A DNA stretch of 64,000 nucleotides from contig NZ_CP095071.1 in NCBI RefSeq assembly GCF_022919575.1, positions 3,854,001 through 3,918,000 on the forward strand, written 5' to 3'. The notes under the pieces were generated by a model. The model ran no database searches. It worked only from the letters and a program-made list of their open reading frames with translations, and had not been told where the DNA came from. Shown here one piece after another: positions 58,055 through 64,000 of this stretch. Each line of letters starts with the position of its first letter. Within the stretch, counting starts at the first letter, position 1. Position numbers and translations under genes: made by a program. The stretch comes from Gracilibacillus salinarum (GTDB taxonomy: Bacteria; Bacillota; Bacilli; Bacillales; Amphibacillaceae).

Positions 58055-60016
58055 ATGATATATGAAGTAAGGGATATAAATCAGTTGAAGGATCAAGTTG
58101 AAAAAAATATAGAAGATAATTCGCATAGAGAAGTTACACCACAGACCCAATACAATGTATCTGGTATATACATGATTTACATAGATGATTTTAAGAATGA
58201 TAAAGTTGTTCCTATCTATATTGGGCAATCAAAAGATGTTCAAAAAAGGTATAAACGACATTATTCAGAATTGCTTGCTTTGAATAGACTTTCGTATGAT
58301 GAGTATAAAAAATATTTCTTTTCTAAAGGTTCCTCATTCTACGAAGGCAATTTTAAATCCTGTAAGATATTCAAGTATATGCTAGAAAATAATTGTATTT
58401 TACAGGACTTTCATATGGTTATTTTAGATGAGATAAACGAAGGAAAATTAGAAGATAAAGAGCAGGAATATTTTCGGGAGTTTATGCCTTCTTTTTTCGG
58501 TTTTAATCAATTTAATTCTTTATTAAAGAGCTTTCCATTTCAATTCTCTAATACACAAATGAATGAAGAGGAAATAAGAAATTATTTAGATTTAATCATT
58601 GAAGACACTCAAGGGATTCAGACTTATTATGATTATGGGTTTACAAAATTTAATTTTGAACATTCAATGCCTACCCCCAAAAGTCTTGATTATTTGTCGC
58701 AAAGAAAAAAACAATGGAGCAAGGATACTTTATTAAAGTTTGAAAAAGTGAATTCAGAACTTTATGAACTGTATAAACAATATAAACCTGATTATGATGA
58801 GATAAGACCATTGATTGATAAGAAAGATAAACTATATGGGAATTATGTAGTTGCTAGAGTTGAATTTGGTAGAGCGTTAGATGCTTTTAAAAGGGATATA
58901 AATAAGGTGTTTAGGAAACAGAAACTATATAGTGAGAAAGCTAAGGAGAACTTTATTAACAGTGTCATTCATGAAGAGAACTCGGATTATAAAGAGCAAT
59001 TCCAAGATTACCTAAAATCTAGGAAGTGTGATGTAGATTTATATCGAACTTTTCAAGAGCATATAGATGAAGTGCAGAATAAATATGAAATTAATAATGA
59101 CATGAACAAACCTTATCAAGAGATAGCTGATAAAATTCTGGATGAGGAAGTTAAAAATAGAAGTAAGAGATATGAAATGATATTTCCTTCTTGCCAATTT
59201 GAGCCTTTTGCTCTAGGTGATAATATTCAAAATCTTAAAATGGAAATAAACAAGGATGATAACTTATTTAACACCTGTCATGTCAATATTTACATATCGA
59301 ATAACGCTTTAAGTAGGGGTTACATTAGAAAGGATCCTGATATTATAAGGATAGATTACTGTTATATAGACAATAAAGGGAATAAATCCGGAAGTCAGTA
59401 CTTTATTGAAAACGAAACAACAAGAAATATTCAATCCGGAATTAAATACTATGAACAAGAGTTTTATAATGCTTTTGCATTCAGACCAGAAAGGTTTAAA
59501 ATTTCTAGTTTAATAAATAATGAACGTGATAACTCATTTATTTCTATACTAGCCGAATTTAAGCATGGGATAAATGATTACACAATTAGGGATAAGGAAT
59601 TAGCTAAATTATCTTTCATATTAAATAAAATTCAGCAATCGGTTGATGAAGATACAAGATTTGAAGTTGAAGTTTCTGAATCATATCCTTGCCTAGAAAA
59701 ATGTCTTGTGAATGAGGGGTTGAGCGACAATCCGTTTGTTAACAAGTTATTAACAAGAAAACTACCTAGAATAGGAAAGAGACGGAAATCTAAATCTACA
59801 CCTAAGAAAGGAATAAAACAAAAAGATAGAACAATTAATACTAGAGCAGAAAAGTATAAAGAGAAAATTAAGGAGAGGTCAAATAATAAAATTACTGTTT
59901 TTAATTACATATCAAGCAAGGAAAAAGTAACAGCTAAATGTAACGAATGCTCATATGAGTGGGAAAAACGTAGTGATCATTTATTAGCAAGACCTTATTG
60001 TCCCATATGTAAATAA
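58055..60016 (+). CDS. Large GIY-YIG nuclease-like protein with C-terminal zinc ribbon
   Basis: 653 residues. About residues 37-75 hold a GIY-YIG motif set: GIYMIYIDD, VVPIYIGQSKDVQKRYKRHY, then an acidic EQEYFREFMPSFFGFN that could hold the catalytic Glu. The middle (~200-400) is helical and charged. A ~170-residue beta-rich part follows (~400-560), then a basic linker and a zinc ribbon (KVTAKCNECSYEWEK, PYCPICK) like those of homing endonucleases. GGGGGAG precedes the ATG. The combination is unfamiliar. AT-rich and flanked by repeats, so probably acquired; a defence or mobile-element nuclease is plausible. Confidence 0.7.
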   Translation: MIYEVRDINQLKDQVEKNIEDNSHREVTPQTQYNVSGIYMIYIDDFKNDKVVPIYIGQSKDVQKRYKRHYSELLALNRLSYDEYKKYFFSKGSSFYEGNFKSCKIFKYMLENNCILQDFHMVILDEINEGKLEDKEQEYFREFMPSFFGFNQFNSLLKSFPFQFSNTQMNEEEIRNYLDLIIEDTQGIQTYYDYGFTKFNFEHSMPTPKSLDYLSQRKKQWSKDTLLKFEKVNSELYELYKQYKPDYDEIRPLIDKKDKLYGNYVVARVEFGRALDAFKRDINKVFRKQKLYSEKAKENFINSVIHEENSDYKEQFQDYLKSRKCDVDLYRTFQEHIDEVQNKYEINNDMNKPYQEIADKILDEEVKNRSKRYEMIFPSCQFEPFALGDNIQNLKMEINKDDNLFNTCHVNIYISNNALSRGYIRKDPDIIRIDYCYIDNKGNKSGSQYFIENETTRNIQSGIKYYEQEFYNAFAFRPERFKISSLINNERDNSFISILAEFKHGINDYTIRDKELAKLSFILNKIQQSVDEDTRFEVEVSESYPCLEKCLVNEGLSDNPFVNKLLTRKLPRIGKRRKSKSTPKKGIKQKDRTINTRAEKYKEKIKERSNNKITVFNYISSKEKVTAKCNECSYEWEKRSDHLLARPYCPICK

Positions 60017-60103
60017 AATAAGTAAACTGTCTAGTCTTCCTTAATATGTGGTGATGTACAAGGGAACTTGGCAAAGAGTGTTGCGGTAGACGGATGGCGA
60101 TAG

Positions 60104-60665
60104 TGTGTCTATCTCCATCTATCTCCCTGTTACTTTCCACTTCCCCACGCTAAAAAGTCGGTATCTACTGCTAAATAGTTGGTATCCGAAGCGGAAGGAA
60201 AAGAGCAGGCAGACCGTTATGTACTCAACCGTTTTTTAATCAGTTTTTTCAATAAAAATCAATATTTTATCGGGACGGATCCAGTAGGATTTCGTCCCTC
60301 TTTATTTTTCCCAAAATCGGGAAAAAGTCCAAATAATCCTTTGCGTTACTGTATTCACTGGTCGTCAAATCCCTTTTCGGTTGTTATCCCCACCACATAA
60401 ATCCGTAAGATTTTAGTCATCTTTCCTCCTCATTTTCTTCTGTCTATTATGTCCTACAATTGCTATATTTCCTTTCTTTTCTCCCGATTCTTCTCCTCCA
60501 TTCTGGTACCAACTTTTTAACATTGTCCGAATATTCGATACGACCCAGAATGTGAAAAAGAGGGCGAAAATGGGGGTTTTGGGGAAGAACTTAATAACAT
60601 AATGGAGGGAAGAAATAGTCGAGAAAAGAGGGTGGAAGCCATGGGGGATAAGGGATTTAGGGGAA
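60104..60665 (+). repeat. Long repeated noncoding element, copy Y
   Basis: Aligns with 61546-62135. Shared blocks in order: ATCTATCTCCCTGT; AGTTGGTATCCGA; TATGTACTCA; a terminator-like hairpin; TCCGTAAGATTTTAGTC; TGTCCGAATATTCGATACGACCCAGAA; GGGGAAGAACTTA; and a G-rich end (60630-60663). Apparent ORFs inside are not credible. Confidence 0.7.
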
Positions 60666-60776
60666 TTTGGAAAAATTCCAACTAAGTAACAGGGAGATAT
60701 AGTAGAAGAAGGAAATGATGAGAAGTAGGACGAAATAAGACAATAGTGATATTCTGTTTTTTGAGGAGGGATAAGG

Positions 60777-61451
60777 ATGAAGAAAGTTAAGGATATGGAT
60801 GGCACTTGGAAAATAGCGTACCCTAAACGAAATATCTACATAATGCGTGATCATAATTGGGCTTTTTCAGCTTGGGAAATAAGTAGACTTAATAAAAAAA
60901 TAAAACCAAAAGCAAGATTATTACATGTTGATTTTCACGATGATTATTTTGAGCCTACTGAGGAAATAACAGAGTTGAAAACGGAACAAGGTGCTCTCAA
61001 TATTGGGGAAAAACTTGATATTTTTGAATTTATAAGAGCGAGCCAAGGGACGGGCACTATTAAAGATGTGTATATGATAGGAGACTATGTTAGATCTCCA
61101 GGTGAAGTTTTTCACTCTTATACTCTAAATCAGTTTGAACATGAGCATCGGATGGAATTCTTTAGTCCAGAAAATCAAAGTTTTATTTTGGATTTAGACC
61201 TGGATTTTTTTAACTTACATGCCTATCAATCTATTGAGAATAATTATAATAGCAATCCCTTTCGTTATAGTGACGAGTTCATAAAAAAGCAGTTGGAGCG
61301 ATTTAAGCAGTATGATGATGAAGGGTGTTGGGATTTAATAACTGTAAGTATTTCACCTGAACACTGTGGCGGAGATCAAACTGCACAACAAATACTTGAA
61401 ATTTTCCTTAAATCTTTCGAGTTAAATGATGAGGAATATATACATTGGTAG
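60777..61451 (+). CDS. UPF0489-family protein
   Basis: 224 residues. UPF0489 proteins have an arginase/deacetylase-like fold. Metal-ligand type motifs are visible: LLHVDFHDDYF and ILDLDLDFFNLH, plus SPEHCGGDQ near the C-terminus. AGGAGGG precedes the ATG. No operon partner. It lies between two copies of the long repeat, so may be a mobile or exchangeable cassette. Function unknown. Confidence 0.75.
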   Translation: MKKVKDMDGTWKIAYPKRNIYIMRDHNWAFSAWEISRLNKKIKPKARLLHVDFHDDYFEPTEEITELKTEQGALNIGEKLDIFEFIRASQGTGTIKDVYMIGDYVRSPGEVFHSYTLNQFEHEHRMEFFSPENQSFILDLDLDFFNLHAYQSIENNYNSNPFRYSDEFIKKQLERFKQYDDEGCWDLITVSISPEHCGGDQTAQQILEIFLKSFELNDEEYIHW

Positions 61452-61470
61452 TAAAGGGAATAAAAATTCG

Positions 61471-61500
61471 GGCTGGAACCAATACGGGTCCAGTCTTTTG
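61471..61500 (+). terminator. Terminator of the UPF0489 gene
   Basis: CTGGAACC/GGGTCCAG stem then TCTTTTGG. A near copy with perfect arms CTGGATC/GATCCAG is at 61743-61773, inside copy Z; the flanking sequence (ATTCGGGCTGG... and CAGTCCCTTG) is also duplicated, 270 bp apart. Confidence 0.7.
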
Positions 61501-61545
61501 GTTATGTTCAATATCTATCCAGTCCCTTGTTCAAAAAGGGATCAT

Positions 61546-62135
61546 GCGTATTCCCAATCTCCATTTATCTCCCTGTAACTCCCTCGGTTCCCACGTAACT
61601 TTGTTCTTCCCTGATGGAACTTAGTTGGTTTCCGAGTCGGAAGAGAACGGAGAAAAGAACGGGAGAAACACTATGTACTCAGGTAATTTTTCAATCATTA
61701 TTCAATCGGTTTTTACCAATACAAAATCAATACAAATTCAGGCTGGATCAATAACGATCCAGTCCTTTTCTTTATGTCCAATATCCCTTCAGTCCCTTGC
61801 CAATAGTGGCTTTGGGATGTGTCCAATACCTTTCCAGTTGTTAACCCAACTACATCAATCCGAAGGATTTTAAGTCAACTTCCATGTCTTTCTCAATCAT
61901 TTTCCAATAGCATTTCATCACTTTTTCCAGTCTTTTCTCTTAATTCTTCATTCTGTTCTGGGAAGAACTTAGTTACGATGTCCGAATATTCTATACAACC
62001 CAGAAGGAGAAAAAGAGGGGGAAATCGAGTGATTTGGGGAAGAACTAAGTTCCATTGCCTCGAGGGAGAGGAGAGGAGGTGGGGCCTTGGGGGAGAAGTG
62101 ATGGGGGGGATTTGGGTTGGGAAGGAGGGAGTTAC
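61546..62135 (+). repeat. Long repeated noncoding element, copy Z
   Basis: About 590 bp homologous to copy Y, ending in a G-rich block with four or more G tracts (62081-62121) that could form a G-quadruplex. ORFs at 61625-61873 and 61819-62208 lie in it and are not supported. Confidence 0.7.
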
Positions 62136-62986
62136 AGGTATATACCATTCAGTATGTTTCCTAACTGTAATACCATCCTACAATTGCGACATTTCCTCTG
62201 TGTTTTAGTCTCTATTTCGTCCTATAATTGTTATATTTAACTCAATTATGCACCAAGAATTGTTCATTGTAGAAATACTGCATGAATGAGAAATGGCTCA
62301 ACCATGGGTATAATCACTTTCTGGTTCTGGAAAATTTAATAGGAATTAAGCTGAAAGTATGAAATAAAATGCTATCCTATAATTGTTATATTTAGGTTTA
62401 TTGTGTAGCTGGGAGATATCCATAAGTTATCGTTTATTAATAAAAAAGGCTCAACAGAGAGGTCTAAAACATGATATAATCCGTTGGATTTCCTCTTTCT
62501 CCGCTTTTTTCTCTGTCCAATATCGTCCTACAATTGCTACAATGTTCTGTACTTCCTCAATCCCTTTATTACTAACAACTTCAGTTAGTTTTAATAGTTT
62601 TCCTAATTCTATAAATCCAACGGTTTTCAATCTCTATTAGTTTATTTTCTTCTCTTCTCATCCACCTTCAGCCTGCTGGTGTTCAAGTATCTCTTACAGT
62701 CTAATCTTTTCCTCTATTATCGTGCCTACTCTGGATCGAAACTATGATAAAGGATTATAAGAAATGATTGGATGGTCCTTTTTTATGGACCATTGACAAA
62801 TGATTTTATACAAACTGGTGCATTACTTGAGCAGGAGTAATGCTATTTTTCTTGTTCAAATAAATGGAAGAATGGTTCGATAGTACTCACAACGCATTTT
62901 ATTTCCTGTATAATAAGAAACAAATAAACTGTACAAAAAGGCACAGAAATTCCAAATTAATATAAAATATATTGGGGAGTCCTAAG
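62136..62986. other. Gene-free interval with short repeated motif
   Basis: No supported gene. Four copies of a 19-bp motif related to TCCTAYAATTGYTAYATTT occur at 62176, 62220, 62375 and 62526; a fifth is inside copy Y at 60452. All are on the plus strand. Confidence 0.55.
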
Positions 62987-63556
62987 ATGGAAAAGAAATT
63001 GAACTATTTAGTATTACTTATAACAATCATATTTATGGTTGGTTGTGCCAACGTAGAAAATGTATCCACTACCAATGAAGAAAAAGATCCACAAGTAGCA
63101 ACAACCACAGAGAATACAGATACCAAAAGTGAAGAGGAAGAAGCTACTGCGGAGGCTGTGGATGAACCAGAAACAGAGGAACCAGAAGTTGAGGAAAAAT
63201 CAACCGGAGCGAAAGAAGAAGCATTCCCGGGATACGATATCCTAGAAGTTGACGGCGGTGATTTATCAGGAAATCGTGAACCTAGCGTCGTTGTTGACAT
63301 TGGTTATGGAGAACGTGAATATTGGGCATTTACGAATGAATACGGGCAACTGGTACGTGTCATTGCTGACGAAATCATTATACAAGATGACCAAAACGAA
63401 CCTGTATTATCATCTGGCAGATACTATTCTGATGAGGCAAAGGTCCCTGGAGTAGAAAGTGACATTTTAGATGAAGGACATGTCATTGCTGATTCTCTTG
63501 GGGGGTATAGGATACTTTTTGAACAAAACTATAAATCTTTACTACATATTATTTAA
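62987..63556 (+). CDS. Lipoprotein with truncated DNA/RNA non-specific endonuclease-like domain
   Basis: 189 residues from ATG 62987 (GGGAG 7 nt upstream). Lipobox FMVGC at the end of a hydrophobic N-terminus, an acidic Glu/Thr-rich linker (~25-75), then a domain with GYGEREYWAFTNEYGQLV and DILDEGHVIADSLGG. The DxGHxIADxLGG motif is that of secreted non-specific nucleases, but the sequence after LGG (YRILFEQNYK) does not continue the family. The break is at a six-G run, so a frameshift or deletion has probably removed the C-terminus. Confidence 0.65.
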   Translation: MEKKLNYLVLLITIIFMVGCANVENVSTTNEEKDPQVATTTENTDTKSEEEEATAEAVDEPETEEPEVEEKSTGAKEEAFPGYDILEVDGGDLSGNREPSVVVDIGYGEREYWAFTNEYGQLVRVIADEIIIQDDQNEPVLSSGRYYSDEAKVPGVESDILDEGHVIADSLGGYRILFEQNYKSLLHII

Positions 63557-63557
63557 A

Positions 63558-63594
63558 AACCTTTCATATCAATGATTATGAGGGTTATTTTTTT
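63558..63594 (+). terminator. Terminator of the lipoprotein gene
   Basis: AACCTTTCAT/ATTATGAGGGTT stem followed by ATTTTTTT. Confidence 0.65.
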
Positions 63595-63708
63595 GTTCAA
63601 AAATAGGAGACGGTGAACAAAACTATAATATATAATGTTAATAGTATTTAGTTGTTTTTAGGAAGATTTAGACTTTGTAGCAGATCATATTTTAGAAGGC
63701 ATAGCTGT

Positions 63709-63801
63709 ATGAAGTTTTTAAACAACTTAGAACAATACGAAATAAAGAGAACAGCTTTAATGATAAGAGAGCAAATATATTACAGGTGGGATAATAAATG
63801 A
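63709..63801 (+). CDS. Short ORF overlapping the next gene
   Basis: 30 codons from ATG 63709 (AGAAGG 9 nt upstream), ending in the ATGA overlap with the following start. The product is charged and ends QIYYRWDNK. It could be a real small protein, a translational-coupling leader, or part of a decayed gene. Confidence 0.3.
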   Translation: MKFLNNLEQYEIKRTALMIREQIYYRWDNK

Positions 63802-64000
63802 ATAAAGTATCAAACAGTCAAAACCATAGTAATGTTCTGGGAATAAACAAAAGATTGGGGGTTTATAGGTACTACTGTAAAAGAATATCAACAACAGAAA
63901 TTTTACCTAACGGTAAAAATCATACTATCGATAAGTTGATGATTATGTTGGAGCAGAAGAAAAATGAATATGCAGTAAGCGTTGTCCATCCTATTTCGGA
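63798..64000 (+). CDS. Partial gene running off the window
   Basis: The frame is open from ATG 63798 (AGGTGG 8 nt upstream) to the window end, 67 codons. It starts MNKVSNSQNHSNVLGINKR and contains LGVYRYYCKRIS. No family recognised from this part; the C-terminus is not in view. Confidence 0.5.
   Translation, partial: MNKVSNSQNHSNVLGINKRLGVYRYYCKRISTTEILPNGKNHTIDKLMIMLEQKKNEYAVSVVHPIS

Noticed and set aside
60179..60400. ORF of 73 codons
   Set aside because: Lies inside repeat copy Y, has no ribosome binding site and is not kept open in copy Z.
61625..62240. ORFs at 61625-61873, 61819-62208 and 62055-62240
   Set aside because: Overlapping frames in repeat copy Z and its G-rich end, with low-complexity products and no ribosome binding sites.
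62383..62640. ORF of 85 codons
   Set aside because: No ribosome binding site; it starts within a copy of the 19-bp repeated motif and has no recognisable domain.
49510..64000. Prophage or integrative element inserted at the tRNA cluster
   Set aside because: No integrase, phage structural gene, transposase or duplicated tRNA 3' end is visible in the window.

Overview
This is a chromosomal segment of a low-GC, endospore-forming Gram-positive bacterium of the Bacillaceae. The evidence is a gamma-type small acid-soluble spore protein, CtsR, PerR and LexA-like operators of Bacillus type, strong AGGAGG ribosome binding sites, and long stretches of gene order that match the Bacillus subtilis yfh-yga-perR-rrnD-trnD region. 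The 16S gene suggests a halophilic or halotolerant genus such as Gracilibacillus, but the genus is inference only.

Layout. 0-9 kb: a secreted ricin-lectin/pectate lyase, an ArsR-SRPBCC pair under a perfect palindromic operator, a ppx-ppk polyphosphate operon, AlkA and a TPR protein. 9-20 kb: CtsR-controlled clpE, a pair of paralogous 23-24 residue microproteins, a DDAH-like amidinohydrolase, a yxlEFG-like ABC operon, tRNA-Ala, an SDR/ArsR pair with matching operators, an SR1P-like peptide, alanine dehydrogenase, yuzB, and an lrgAB-type operon preceded by a dense DnaA-box cluster. 20-43 kb: the conserved backbone (yfhF-like epimerase, recX, yfhH, yfhJ, yfhP, mutY, sspE, ygaC, ygaD, ygaE, gsaB, bcp, perR, ygzB, ygxA). 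It is interrupted by an acetyltransferase behind what looks like a ribosome-sensing transcription attenuator, an MFS transporter, a Bce-type antimicrobial-peptide sensing and export module, a K+ channel and a cobalamin adenosyltransferase. 42.7-49.5 kb: three tandem promoters, 16S-23S-5S rRNA and 14 tRNAs in trnD order, lacking the Thr and second Leu genes. 49.5-64 kb: an accessory and decaying region with a nonsense-interrupted MFS gene, a frameshifted YcxB gene, small membrane proteins, relics, an MntA/HepT-type toxin-antitoxin pair, rlmCD, a large GIY-YIG/zinc-ribbon protein, a UPF0489 protein and a truncated lipoprotein nuclease. Long diverged noncoding repeats with G-rich ends separate several of these genes.

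Most notable: (i) three tandem arrays at different loci that all have a 52-bp period; (ii) five alternately pairing RNA segments plus an upstream ORF before the acetyltransferase gene; (iii) tandem microproteins sharing NPN-x-FTC-xx-LTF-x-LMF; (iv) a DnaA-box cluster far from any replication gene; (v) accessory genes spaced by ~560-bp repeated elements ending in potential G-quadruplexes. Start codons below were chosen by Shine-Dalgarno spacing, so several are internal to the longest open frame.
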